A stretch of 64,000 bases of DNA, from NCBI RefSeq assembly GCF_036323495.1, contig NZ_AP028947.1, positions 3,472,001-3,536,000 on the forward strand, written 5' to 3'. The notes beneath the pieces are model-generated. The model saw only the letters and a list, made by a program, of their open reading frames with translations. It did not search any database and was not told the origin of the DNA. The position numbers and the translations under genes are program-made. Of this stretch, positions 1 through 8,878 are shown in pieces. Origin of the DNA: Limnobacter thiooxidans. Its GTDB lineage: Bacteria; Pseudomonadota; Gammaproteobacteria; Burkholderiales; Burkholderiaceae_B. The number at the start of each line of letters is the position of its first letter. Positions within the stretch are counted from its first letter, which is position 1.

Positions 1-1
1 G

Positions 2-2074
2 AGGCGCAATGCCGCAGGCGAACTGGACTTGATGGCCGCGATCAACGACTGGATTCCACCTGCCAAAGGCAATGACAATACAGACAAGCCCACCGAGGCT
101 GCCAAGCCTTTCACCTACGCGGTGAACACTGTTTCAATTGCCGGCGTGAACGCAGCGTTGGTAGATGAAACCACCAAGCCCGCCTTGAACATTGGCATAA
201 CCAACATCGGCATTGAAACCAGTGGGGTAACGCAAGACCTGTCCAAGCCCCTGCCCCTGAAAGCCGGCCTGGCCCTGCAAAGCGGCGGCACCGTTGCGGT
301 GAACGGCACACTGACCCCGGCCACTGCTGCCGCGCAATTCAATGTGGACATCAATGCATTGGCATTGAAACCGGTACAGCCTTTCCTCAGCCAGTTCGTG
401 AAACTGGACCTGGCCAGCGGCACAATTTCCAGCAAGGGTAAGGCCACCTACAACGCGCAGCAGCAGGGCTACGCCGGCAGCTTTACAGTGGCGGGCCTGC
501 GCCTGAACGAGGCTGGCAACAACAAGCCCTTCCTTCAGTTCAAGCGCCTGTTTACCCCGGCCCTGAATGTGAATGCCAAGGGCCTGAACATTCAGCGCCT
601 GACACTGGATGGGCTGGACACCGCGGTGTTGATCGCCAAAGACAAATCGACCAACATCAGCCGCATTCTGGTCAACAATGCTGCCCCCCAAGGCAATGCA
701 AAGCCCACCGCTGATCAAAAAGCCAAACCCGCAAATGCCAAACCCACCCCGGCAGCCACCGATGCCGCACCCGCATTTGCGGTGAACATTGACCGCTTTG
801 CCATTGCCAACAGTGAAATGGACTTTGCCGATGAGTCCCTGTTCATTCCCTTCGGCACCCGCATTCACAGCCTGGAAGGTGTGGTGAACGGCTTGTCCAC
901 CAAGCCCGGCACACGTGGTGAACTGGCCCTGAAAGGTGCCGTCGATGAATTTGGCGAGGCCAATGCACAAGGCGCGCTGAACCTGCTCGACCCCACGGCT
1001 TACATGGACATTGCCGTGAAATTCAGCAACGTGGAAATGAAAAACCTGACCGCCTATTCAGGCACTTTTGCCAACCGCAAAATTGAATCAGGCAAGTTGT
1101 CGATGGACCTAAACTACCAGATTGAAAACCAGCAGTTGAACAGCACCAACAAGGTGATCATCGACAAGCTGACCTTGGGCGAACGGGTAGCAAGCCCACA
1201 GGGCCGTGACCTGCCACTTGAGCTGGCCATCGCCATTCTGGAAGACAGCAACGGCCGCATTGAATTGGGCCTGCCCATCACCGGCAATTTGAACGACCCT
1301 GAATTCAGCTATGGGGCCATTGTGTGGAAAGCAATTGGCAATGTGTTGACCAAGATTGTCACCGCCCCTTTCCGCGCGCTGGGTGCCCTATTTGGCGGGT
1401 CTGAAGAAGACTTGGGCAACGTCACCTTCACCGCCGGGGCCAACACCTTGAGCCCCTCGCAAAAAGAAGGTTTGAAAAAGCTGGGCGAGGCCTTGGGCAC
1501 ACGCCCCAACCTGGCGGTGACCGTGCAAGGCACTTGGGCCCCTGAAGACAAAACTGCGCTTCAAAATGTGCAAATGCGCCGCGCGGTGGCCACCCAGGCA
1601 GGCGAGAAATTGCAGCCAGGTGAAGACCCCGGCCCACTGGCCTTGAACAGCGAAGCAGGCCAGAAAGCCATTGAAGCGCTGTTTGAAAAACGCTTCAGCG
1701 CCGGTGAGCTGGCTTCGCTGAAAACCGGCTTCAGGCAAGCCAACCCGGGCCAGTTGCAACAAGGTACGGCGGGCAAGGCACTGGGGCAAATTACCAACCT
1801 GTTCAAGGACACCCGCGAATTGGGCAGCAGCGAAATCAACGCACTGAAAGGCAAGAACTTCCACGCCGTGCTGGCTCAGAAACTGCAAGATGCAGAAACG
1901 GTGAGCACCGCGCAATTGCAGGCGCTAGCCACGCAGCGGCAAGTGCAAATCAGTGCGGGTTTGGCGGCGGCCGGCATTGCCGCTGAACGCCTGAAAGTGG
2001 GTACGCCGAAAGAAACCAAGGCGGCCGAAGACAAAACCGTACCGATTGAACTGGATGTGGCGGTGAACAAGTAA
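2..2074 (+). CDS. DUF748 / AsmA-like envelope protein, 5' end cut off by the window
   Basis: The frame is open from base 2 with no stop before it, so the start lies outside the window and about 690 C-terminal residues are visible. The protein is repetitive and rich in Ala, Asn and beta-strand-like segments, as in AsmA/DUF748 proteins that span the periplasm. The family signature is visible as 'DLPLELAIAILEDSNGRIEL' followed by 'LPITGNLNDPEF'. An Ala/Pro/Lys-rich linker lies near bases 690-770. After the DUF748 core comes an OmpA-like stretch ('FTAGANTLSPSQKEGL') that may touch peptidoglycan. The likely role is envelope maintenance or lipid transport; the exact function of this family is not settled. 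It ends next to the convergent LysR gene with no gap and no visible terminator hairpin. Confidence 0.8.
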   Translation, partial: RRNAAGELDLMAAINDWIPPAKGNDNTDKPTEAAKPFTYAVNTVSIAGVNAALVDETTKPALNIGITNIGIETSGVTQDLSKPLPLKAGLALQSGGTVAVNGTLTPATAAAQFNVDINALALKPVQPFLSQFVKLDLASGTISSKGKATYNAQQQGYAGSFTVAGLRLNEAGNNKPFLQFKRLFTPALNVNAKGLNIQRLTLDGLDTAVLIAKDKSTNISRILVNNAAPQGNAKPTADQKAKPANAKPTPAATDAAPAFAVNIDRFAIANSEMDFADESLFIPFGTRIHSLEGVVNGLSTKPGTRGELALKGAVDEFGEANAQGALNLLDPTAYMDIAVKFSNVEMKNLTAYSGTFANRKIESGKLSMDLNYQIENQQLNSTNKVIIDKLTLGERVASPQGRDLPLELAIAILEDSNGRIELGLPITGNLNDPEFSYGAIVWKAIGNVLTKIVTAPFRALGALFGGSEEDLGNVTFTAGANTLSPSQKEGLKKLGEALGTRPNLAVTVQGTWAPEDKTALQNVQMRRAVATQAGEKLQPGEDPGPLALNSEAGQKAIEALFEKRFSAGELASLKTGFRQANPGQLQQGTAGKALGQITNLFKDTRELGSSEINALKGKNFHAVLAQKLQDAETVSTAQLQALATQRQVQISAGLAAAGIAAERLKVGTPKETKAAEDKTVPIELDVAVNK

Positions 2075-2980
2075 CTAAACCCCAAACCCCGCCTTGCTGG
2101 CCAAGACCTGCCGGGTCACCCGGATGAATTCCCGGGTTTTGGCTGGCATGGGGTTGGCATACGGGCACACGGCAAAAATGTCGGCCGGTGCACCGGCCCA
2201 GTCGGGCAGCACCCGCACCAGCGCGCCGGTTTTCAGTTCCTGTTGAATGTCCCACTCGGAGCGCAGCAGCACGCCCTTGCCTTCGAGCGCCCATTGCACC
2301 GCCACTTCCCCGTCATTCGAGCTGACCGGCCCGTGCACTTTCACCGTGGTTTCCTGCCGCCCGTTGCGCAGCGGCCAGTTGTTGAAGGTGTGATTTTCCT
2401 GCCGTATCACCAGGCAATCGTGCCGGGTCAGGTCAGCGGGGCTTTCCAACACACCAGCCCGCGCCAAGTAAGCCGGTGCAGCACACAGCACGCGCCGGTT
2501 GCTGGCCAGTTTTTGCGCAATCAGGCGCTGGTCGGGTGGTTCGCCAAAGCGCACCGACAAATCAAAGCCGCCTTCGATCAGGTCAATGGGGTGGTCGGTC
2601 AGTTCAAGAATCACTTCCACCTGTGCAAACTCGGCCTGGTAGGCGGACACCACGCCCGCCACGTGCTTGCGCCCAAAACCCAGGCTGGCGTTGACCCGCA
2701 ACAACCCGCGCGGGGTGTCTTGCCCGGCCCGCAGGGTGGCCTCCAGCGCATCGATCTGCCGCAAAATCTGCGCGCCTTCGGCCAGGTAACGTTCACCTTC
2801 GGCGCTTAGCCCAACGCGCCGGGTGCTTCGGTGCAGCAGGCGCACACCCAGGCGTTTTTCAAGTGCGGCCAGCCGGCGGCTGACAGCGGGCGGTGTTACA
2901 TCAAAGGCCACTGCGGCGCTGGCCAGGCTGTCATGGCGCACCAGTTCGCTGAAAAAAGCCAGGTCAGACAACTGCTTCAA
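2075..2980 (-). CDS. LysR-family transcriptional regulator
   Basis: This is a typical LysR protein of about 301 residues. The N-terminal winged helix-turn-helix has the motif 'SAAVAFDVTPPAVSRRLAAL', and an inducer-binding domain follows from about residue 90. It belongs to the large betaproteobacterial group of LysR proteins with short DNA-binding domains. The open frame begins at a GTG at 2989, but a GGAG at 2989-2992 sits 8 nt before a TTG at 2980, which I prefer as the start. It is divergent from the TauE/SafE exporter at 3094 across an AT-rich gap of about 110 bp. LysR proteins commonly control a divergent neighbour, so that exporter is the likely target. The inducer is unknown. Confidence 0.9.
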   Translation of the reverse strand: MKQLSDLAFFSELVRHDSLASAAVAFDVTPPAVSRRLAALEKRLGVRLLHRSTRRVGLSAEGERYLAEGAQILRQIDALEATLRAGQDTPRGLLRVNASLGFGRKHVAGVVSAYQAEFAQVEVILELTDHPIDLIEGGFDLSVRFGEPPDQRLIAQKLASNRRVLCAAPAYLARAGVLESPADLTRHDCLVIRQENHTFNNWPLRNGRQETTVKVHGPVSSNDGEVAVQWALEGKGVLLRSEWDIQQELKTGALVRVLPDWAGAPADIFAVCPYANPMPAKTREFIRVTRQVLASKAGFGV

Positions 2981-3093
2981 AGGGCACACTCCATTCGTGC
3001 GTTTTTCTTAATAATATTTTAAATACTGCAGCATTGTAGATATTTTTAGAATCAATACACTTTGCCCTTCCACATCAAACAGCACACCACCCC

Positions 3094-3870
3094 ATGGAAT
3101 GGCCCGCACTGACAGATTTACTCCTTGTGTTGTCCTTGGGCGCGGCCTTGGGGTTTTTCGGTGGCCTGTTTGGTATTGGGGGCGGCATTATTGCGGTCCC
3201 CCTTTTTATTCTCGGCTTTGGCATGGACCAGGCCCTGGCCCAAGGCACAGCCCTTGTGCTGATGGTGCCCAATTTGCTGATTGGCTGGTGGCGTTACAAC
3301 CAGCACCACAAACTGCCCTGGCTTGCTGTGGCAGCGATTGGCATTACCGCCACCCTGACTACGTGGCTAACCGCCAAAATGGCCGTGCAGCTGGACCAGG
3401 ATGTGCTGCACTGGATCTTCAACCTGTTCATTCTGGCCGTGGGCGTGCGCATGCTGTTGCTGCGCAAAAACCCTTCTGAAAACGCAAGCAGTTCCGACCA
3501 ACCCCGCACCGCCGCCATGCCGATTGTGGGTGTACTGGGCGGCACCAGCATGGGCCTGTTGGGGATGGGGGGTGGTTTGGTGGCCACACCCTTGCTGACC
3601 ACCGTATTCAAGCACACGCAAACCACGGCGCAGGCACTTTCACTGGCGCTGGTGGCACCCAGTTCGGTCATGGCACTGACCACTTACGCCACAGCCCACC
3701 GGGTTGACTGGAACCTGGGCCTGCCACTGGCCTTTGGCGGTTTGTTCACCGTGTCAGCCGGTGTTGCAGTGGCGCATTACCTGCCCGAAAAAGCGCTGCG
3801 CCGAAGCTTTGCCATGGTGATGATCGTGGCGGCATTCTGGCTGATCGTTCAATCGCTGCACACGCATTAA
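3094..3870 (+). CDS. TauE/SafE family sulfite/anion exporter (probable)
   Basis: This is a 258-residue protein with about eight hydrophobic segments. It has the two glycine-rich half-repeats of the family, 'GFFGGLFGIGGGIIAVPLF' near residue 20 and 'GGTSMGLLGMGGGLVATPLL' near residue 150. Family members move sulfite, sulfoacetate or other organosulfur anions across the inner membrane; the substrate cannot be read from sequence. The gene is divergent from a LysR regulator, which probably controls it. It is followed after 48 bp by a hybrid kinase on the same strand. A second, unrelated-in-context member of the family is encoded at 55431-56231. Confidence 0.88.
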   Translation: MEWPALTDLLLVLSLGAALGFFGGLFGIGGGIIAVPLFILGFGMDQALAQGTALVLMVPNLLIGWWRYNQHHKLPWLAVAAIGITATLTTWLTAKMAVQLDQDVLHWIFNLFILAVGVRMLLLRKNPSENASSSDQPRTAAMPIVGVLGGTSMGLLGMGGGLVATPLLTTVFKHTQTTAQALSLALVAPSSVMALTTYATAHRVDWNLGLPLAFGGLFTVSAGVAVAHYLPEKALRRSFAMVMIVAAFWLIVQSLHTH

Positions 3871-3918
3871 GCTTTTCCGGTAAGAATAGGGGTTGGTGCA
3901 ATTTTCTCCATTGGGTCA

Positions 3919-6774
3919 ATGAAGCTGGCTGTCCTGTTCCGTTTTGTGTTGTTCGCCACAGTGTTGGGGCTGGGCTCCAATGTGTGGATGAGTTATCGCG
4001 CGGACCAGTTGCAGGAATCGCAAGCGAAGCTGCTGACCATGCGGCTGGATGCAGTGAATGCACTGCGGCTGCTTCAATCCGAATTCGATGCCCTGCAAAC
4101 CCTGGTGGCAGCTTTTGTGGTCAGCAAGAACAGCCTGCACCTGGTGAATTATTACGAACTGCTGGATGCGCATGCGGGCGCACGCCAATACGCCACGCCT
4201 GTTGACAATGTGTACTGGAGCAACCTGATTGCAGGCAACATTGAGGCGGTACCGCTGCTACCGGGCCAGGGTGAAACAATTGAAAGTCGACTGATGGTGC
4301 CTGAACGGCTGGCGCCGGAAATTGGCAACGACCAGCAAAGTTCGGTAGATACCATTTTGCGCTTGAGTAAGCAGTTGCGGGAACGCGAACAAATTGTGTT
4401 TGCCCTCACCCAGGGGCTTTATGACCCGGTGCTGAAAAAATACGTGTCGGAAGCAGAACCCCGCGATGACCTGGCCATCCAGATGCTGTTCTCGGAAGAG
4501 TACCTGGGCCTTAGCAATGCAATTCGTGCGCAAATTCAGGGGCGAATCGGTGCAGTGGAACGCGGCTTTCAAACCGTGATTGCGCAGCAAGCCGAGAATA
4601 TGAAAACCACGGCAAAAATCGATTTTTACCTGGGTCTGTTGGTGGCGCTGCTGGCCTTGGTGGGTTTGGCAGTGTTGCAGCGCTTTGTGGTTGCGCCACT
4701 GCGTGAATTGAACACCGTGAGCAAACAGATTGCCTTGGGCAACTACAAGACCAACCTGCCCACACCTCGGTTTGTGACCGAAATGGTCAACCTGATCAAG
4801 GGTTTCGCCCTCATGATTGGCGCGTTTCGCCGGGAACTTGAACAAACCGAGGCCGCGCAAAATGCCCAACTGGCTGCGCTGGAAGCGAAAATGGGCCGCG
4901 AACGGGCTGAAGCCCAGGCCGAGGCGCGGGGTATGCTGCTGGCCAACATGAGCCATGAAATCCGCACACCGATGAATGCCATTCTGGGCATGACCGCGCT
5001 GACCTTGAAGTCAAACCTGCCCGAGCAGGAACGTGGTTACCTGCTCAAGGTGCAAGACGCGGCCAAGTCACTGCTCAGCCTGCTGAACGATATTCTCGAC
5101 TTTTCCAAAGCCGAAGCCGGCATGGTGGAATTTGAGCGCATTCCTTTCACACTGGATGAGGTGCTGGCAAGCTCCTTTCTGGCAGTGCAAAGCCAGGCGG
5201 CAGGCCGCAAGCTGTTGCTGTTGAATGAGGTGGCACCCGGCTATTCAAGCCAACTGGGTCAGCGCCTGGTGGGCGACCCGTCGCGTTTGCGGCAGGTGCT
5301 GAGCAACCTGCTGAGCAATGCAGTCAAGTTCACGGAAAGAGGGTCCGTGCGCGTTCATTCCACGCTGAAGACCCTATCGGACAGCACGCTGGAATTGCGC
5401 ATTGAAGTGCACGACAGCGGCCCCGGTTTGAGCAAGGCCCAAGTGGATCGGATTTTCGAGAAATTTGCGCAAGGTGACACCAGCGTAAGCCGGATGTACG
5501 GGGGCACAGGCCTGGGCTTGAGCATTGCCCGCGAACTGGTTAACCGAATGGGCGGGGAAATTTCAGTGGAAAGCACGCCGGGCAAGGGCAGCTGTTTCTG
5601 GTTTTCCGTGCCGCTTGCCTATGAACACGATGTGTTGCTGGAACCCCTGCCACTGGGTCGACAAAATGCCGTGTTGTTGCACCAACCCGGCGAGGTGGCG
5701 CAATGCCTGTTGTCCGTATTGGGCGCAACCGGGCTACAAATTCGACACGTCAGCACTCTGGGGGGGTTGTTGCAAGCCCTGGCCAGTGCGCCTGTAAATT
5801 GGCTGCTGGTTCAATCTGACCTGCTGGAAGCCAATGCACCGCTGCCCGATGAACTGCTGAACGTTCTCAACCGCCCTGCCCCGGGCCTTGTGGCGATTGA
5901 CCGTGACTTTTTGTCAGCCGACAGTGCCCTGCTCGCAGCCTTGCCCATGGAACTGGGCAAACGCCTGCTGCACCTTGCACACCCGGTGCTGTCGCAAGAC
6001 TTGATCAACGCACCCCGCCGCCATGAAACACGGCCAAGCCCGGCTGACCCGGAGCAACTGGCCGCGGCCCACCTGCGGGGCAAAAAAATTCTGGTACTGG
6101 AAGACCACCCGGTGAACCAGGTGCTGATTCGTTCGCTGCTGGAATTGGTTCACATGGAAGTGACGCTGTGTGGGCAAGGCCAACAGGCCGTGGCCCTGCT
6201 GGACCGGGACGATTGCATGGAATTCGACGCCATCATCACCGACCTTGAAATGCCCGTGATGGACGGATATGAATTCATGGTGTGGTTAAGGGACCAAACC
6301 CGGTGGATGGAAACGCCTGTCATTGGTTTAACCGGCCATGCCTTTTCTGAAACACGCATGCGCTGCCTTGAACTGGGCATGGATGATTTCATCACCAAGC
6401 CAATCGAGCCCCATGTGCTGTACAACGCCCTGTTGCAGCTGCTGGGTGCGGACAAGCAGCCCACACCGGCGAACTACGGCAACATGCCGGCCTTGCCCAA
6501 CCTGTTTTTGGCCCATTGCGCCGATCTGCCTGCGAAACTGGGCGAGTGCCTGGCCAGCGAGAATGTGGATGCCTTTGTACGCGAAATACATTCCATGGTC
6601 AGCCTGCTGGCTTTGCTGGATGAACAGGCACTTCACCGGCAGTTCCGCGAATTCGAGCAGGGTTTGCGCAGCGGCAGCCTGAAAGCCCCTTCGGTACTGG
6701 ATGAAATCGCGCTGATGTGGCCAGGGCTGGTACACCGCTACCTGCAACAGGCCAAGTCCACTACCCCGGTTTAG
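3919..6774 (+). CDS. Hybrid sensor histidine kinase with HAMP, HisKA, HATPase, pseudo-receiver, receiver and HPt-like tail
   Basis: A membrane-bound hybrid kinase of 951 residues. A first membrane segment (about 5-22) is followed by a helical periplasmic domain to about 235, a second membrane segment (about 238-258) and a HAMP region. HisKA carries His346 in 'MLLANMSHEIRTPMN'. The ATPase domain has 'NLLSNAVKFTE', 'HDSGPGLS' and 'GTGLGLSIA'. Next comes a segment of about 110 residues that looks like a degenerate receiver, then a true receiver (about 722-845) with Asp775 in 'IITDLEMPVMDG' and the conserved Lys in 'FITKPIE'. The C-terminal 100 residues resemble an HPt domain, with candidate His891 in 'REIHSMVSLL', but lack the usual Lys-Gly after the histidine. 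The layout resembles TorS/ArcB-type kinases. The ligand is unknown and no response regulator gene is adjacent. Confidence 0.93.
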   Translation: MKLAVLFRFVLFATVLGLGSNVWMSYRADQLQESQAKLLTMRLDAVNALRLLQSEFDALQTLVAAFVVSKNSLHLVNYYELLDAHAGARQYATPVDNVYWSNLIAGNIEAVPLLPGQGETIESRLMVPERLAPEIGNDQQSSVDTILRLSKQLREREQIVFALTQGLYDPVLKKYVSEAEPRDDLAIQMLFSEEYLGLSNAIRAQIQGRIGAVERGFQTVIAQQAENMKTTAKIDFYLGLLVALLALVGLAVLQRFVVAPLRELNTVSKQIALGNYKTNLPTPRFVTEMVNLIKGFALMIGAFRRELEQTEAAQNAQLAALEAKMGRERAEAQAEARGMLLANMSHEIRTPMNAILGMTALTLKSNLPEQERGYLLKVQDAAKSLLSLLNDILDFSKAEAGMVEFERIPFTLDEVLASSFLAVQSQAAGRKLLLLNEVAPGYSSQLGQRLVGDPSRLRQVLSNLLSNAVKFTERGSVRVHSTLKTLSDSTLELRIEVHDSGPGLSKAQVDRIFEKFAQGDTSVSRMYGGTGLGLSIARELVNRMGGEISVESTPGKGSCFWFSVPLAYEHDVLLEPLPLGRQNAVLLHQPGEVAQCLLSVLGATGLQIRHVSTLGGLLQALASAPVNWLLVQSDLLEANAPLPDELLNVLNRPAPGLVAIDRDFLSADSALLAALPMELGKRLLHLAHPVLSQDLINAPRRHETRPSPADPEQLAAAHLRGKKILVLEDHPVNQVLIRSLLELVHMEVTLCGQGQQAVALLDRDDCMEFDAIITDLEMPVMDGYEFMVWLRDQTRWMETPVIGLTGHAFSETRMRCLELGMDDFITKPIEPHVLYNALLQLLGADKQPTPANYGNMPALPNLFLAHCADLPAKLGECLASENVDAFVREIHSMVSLLALLDEQALHRQFREFEQGLRSGSLKAPSVLDEIALMWPGLVHRYLQQAKSTTPV

Positions 6775-6829
6775 GTGAAACCAACCCCCCGACTGGGTGA
6801 ACCTCCCCGAAGTCGGTGAACCCTCACCT
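6774..6829. repeat. Three short GGTGAA direct repeats between kinase gene and next gene
   Basis: GGTGAA occurs at 6774-6779, 6796-6801 and 6815-6820, with similar C-rich DNA after each copy ('CCCCGA' twice). Spacings are 22 and 19 bp. This could be a small regulator site or simple slippage; no function can be assigned. Confidence 0.4.
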
Positions 6830-6900
6830 ATGCGATGCCAATTGCCGCAACACTATTGCACAATGGTTTCACTAGAAACGGCCAGGCACAGGATTTTTTC

Positions 6901-7467
6901 ATGACCATTCGAGCTCCTTACCATGTCATGCACAGCACGCCCTATAAAGCTTATTCTTTCGAGCGTGAGGTGCTGTTTGAAACACTGGGTGCCTGCTGGG
7001 CGCTGAGTTCGCGCAATGTGTCGGGCCTGTTTGCCATGCAATTGCAAATCGACCTGAGCCGAGTGCAATTGCTGTATGGGGTGCCCAGCACCAACCTGCC
7101 TGAACCACTGCTGTTTCAATTGTTAACGGTGTTTCAATCGCGGCCGCGCAACGGACAACCTGTTGGCCTGCGCCACATTGAGCACAATGCGCTGGAACTG
7201 ATTGAGGACATGAATGAGGCCGATTTCCTGAACTTCACCACCGGTTTTCAGGATGCGGTGAACCAGATACTTGAGCCGCTGGACTGCTGGACGCAGGAAT
7301 GCAGGCAGGCGTACCTGGCCCTGAAATATTACGGCCTGAACCTGATTGAAACTGGTTTGAAAGATTGCAAATTCAAGCGCACTTACGCTGACCTGCTGGT
7401 GAATTTTTTGCACACCACGCAGCGGATTTTCTTGCAAGACAGCAAAACTTCCAGTTATTACTTCTGA
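6901..7467 (+). CDS. Unrecognised conserved-looking protein, about 188 aa
   Basis: I do not recognise the family. The open frame starts at a TTG or GTG near 6835, but an ATG at 6901 (or 6928) is a more natural start. The product is soluble, mixed alpha/beta or mostly helical, with no signal peptide or membrane segment. It contains aromatic-rich segments such as 'LALKYYGLNLIE' and ends in 'SSYYF'. It follows the hybrid kinase on the same strand after about 120 bp and converges with the hydrolase gene, with stops only 6 bp apart. A role linked to the kinase is possible but rests only on position. Confidence 0.6.
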   Translation: MTIRAPYHVMHSTPYKAYSFEREVLFETLGACWALSSRNVSGLFAMQLQIDLSRVQLLYGVPSTNLPEPLLFQLLTVFQSRPRNGQPVGLRHIEHNALELIEDMNEADFLNFTTGFQDAVNQILEPLDCWTQECRQAYLALKYYGLNLIETGLKDCKFKRTYADLLVNFLHTTQRIFLQDSKTSSYYF

Positions 7468-7473
7468 AGCGGC

Positions 7474-8766
7474 TTAGTCACGGCCCACCTTGGTGCGCAG
7501 GTGCTGGCGCAGCACCATTTTCAGTTCCAGAAACACGTCAGGATCGTTCAACAGGGTCATGTGGTGTTTCTGGGCAAAAGTGACACGCTGCGCCTTGCCG
7601 GTGTTGTCAGCCAGGGCTGAATCGGGGGTGACCAGGCCATCGCCCACCGTGGTGTTCAACCAGGATGATGTGTGGTCGCCAATGGTAGAACCCACCAGGT
7701 GAAAGGTTACATCCTGCCCTGCGCGGGTCTGCAGGGCACCCAGGCCGTCTTTCAAATCGCGAATGCCGCGTGAACGCACCCCGAGAACACGGCCAATGGG
7801 CTTTGACAATTCAAAGCGGTCCAGCAACTGTTCACCGGCGGCGGCCAAGCGGGCCAATGGCGCGCCTGCGTGGGGCGAACCCAGGCACACCACGTCACGA
7901 ATGGCACGTTTCAAGGCTATGTCGTCATCGGTCAGTGCTTCAACCACAGCGCGGCTGACCAGTCCACCCATGCTGTGGCCCACCAAGGTAATACCTTTGA
8001 CTTCCACGGGCCAGTTGCGCACCAGCTTGTTCAACACGCGCTTGAATTGGCGGGCGTTGGAATCAATGTTGCGCCCGGTGTTGTAACGCAAGTACAGCGA
8101 GGTAACCGGAAAATCGTCTTGCAGCTTGTCACCATAGGGACGAGTGGCAGGCTCGTAGGGGTTGTAGTACATCTGCCAGCTGTCTTCGTTGCAGCACAGG
8201 CCATGCAGAAATATCACCAGGTGATTTTGCGCATCAGGAAAACGGGCAGCCAGTTCGGCGGCATCGGCCGGCAAGGCCTGCCCATTGGCGTACAAATTCA
8301 TGTGGACCTGCATGGGGTTGCGCGTGGCGGCCAGGTGGTCACCAAACACCCCATTGATGGCACTTGAAATGGCCGACACCCGCTTGTCGGTTTTTGCATT
8401 GGGCATGACAGGCATGGGCAGGTGGCTGACGTCGTCCATCAGTTCGCCACCCAGGGCCTGGTCAATCACCTGAGGCGAAGCCAGGCTTTGATTAGCTTGC
8501 CGCACTACCCAGGCCGCGCCTGAAAACACGCCCCTGCCGGCTTCCCGCACTGCACCGTACACCATGTCGGTGATTTCATTGTGAACGGCTTCAACAGGTT
8601 TGCTGGCGTTCAAGGTGGCTGCACCCACGGCCTTGAAGGGCAGGTCGCTGATGGCGCGGTGAAACTCATGCACCCGAGTGGCGGCCTGCGCAATGGTGTC
8701 ACCCACAAACATCAGGGTGCCTTCCAGTTTTTCACCTGCGTTGGGGTTGGTGTTTTTGCTGCTCAT
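7474..8766 (-). CDS. Alpha/beta hydrolase (PGAP1/lipase-like)
   Basis: A protein of about 430 residues. The C-terminal half is an alpha/beta-hydrolase with the oxyanion-type segment 'VIFLHGLCCNEDSW' and the nucleophile elbow 'LVGHSMGGLVSR' (Ser265). A later 'DGLVTPDSALAD' holds a possible acid residue and the terminal 'HHMTLL' the catalytic His. The first 180 residues are helical and Ala-rich, with no clear signal peptide, and may bind a partner or membrane. The longer frame begins at 8829, but ATG 8766 is preferred because GGAG precedes it and because the longer version would cover an upstream palindrome. The natural substrate (lipid ester or polyester) is unknown. Upstream lies an 18-bp perfect palindrome that could be an operator. 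Confidence 0.85.
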   Translation of the reverse strand: MSSKNTNPNAGEKLEGTLMFVGDTIAQAATRVHEFHRAISDLPFKAVGAATLNASKPVEAVHNEITDMVYGAVREAGRGVFSGAAWVVRQANQSLASPQVIDQALGGELMDDVSHLPMPVMPNAKTDKRVSAISSAINGVFGDHLAATRNPMQVHMNLYANGQALPADAAELAARFPDAQNHLVIFLHGLCCNEDSWQMYYNPYEPATRPYGDKLQDDFPVTSLYLRYNTGRNIDSNARQFKRVLNKLVRNWPVEVKGITLVGHSMGGLVSRAVVEALTDDDIALKRAIRDVVCLGSPHAGAPLARLAAAGEQLLDRFELSKPIGRVLGVRSRGIRDLKDGLGALQTRAGQDVTFHLVGSTIGDHTSSWLNTTVGDGLVTPDSALADNTGKAQRVTFAQKHHMTLLNDPDVFLELKMVLRQHLRTKVGRD

Positions 8767-8808
8767 GCTGTGTCTCCGCTCGGGTGGTTTGTTTTTGATT
8801 TTCTTTTC

Positions 8809-8826
8809 AGTGTACAACTGTACACT
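8809..8826. promoter_or_regulatory. Perfect 18-bp palindrome upstream of the hydrolase gene
   Basis: AGTGTACA at 8809-8816 and TGTACACT at 8819-8826 are exact inverted copies separated by AC. The site lies about 43 bp before the hydrolase start, where an operator for a TetR- or FadR-type repressor would be expected. No matching regulator gene is adjacent. Confidence 0.5.
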
Positions 8827-8841
8827 CATTGTTTTTTGCGT

Positions 8842-8861
8842 GTTAGAAATTCCTTTCTAAC
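8842..8861. repeat. 8-bp perfect inverted repeat between aapM end and hydrolase promoter
   Basis: GTTAGAAA (8842-8849) and TTTCTAAC (8854-8861) flank a 4-base loop. It lies just past the aapM stop but has no T-run on either side, so it is either a factor-independent hairpin of poor quality or a second operator half of the hydrolase promoter. Confidence 0.4.
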
Positions 8862-8878
8862 GGACTAACCCTTTGATG

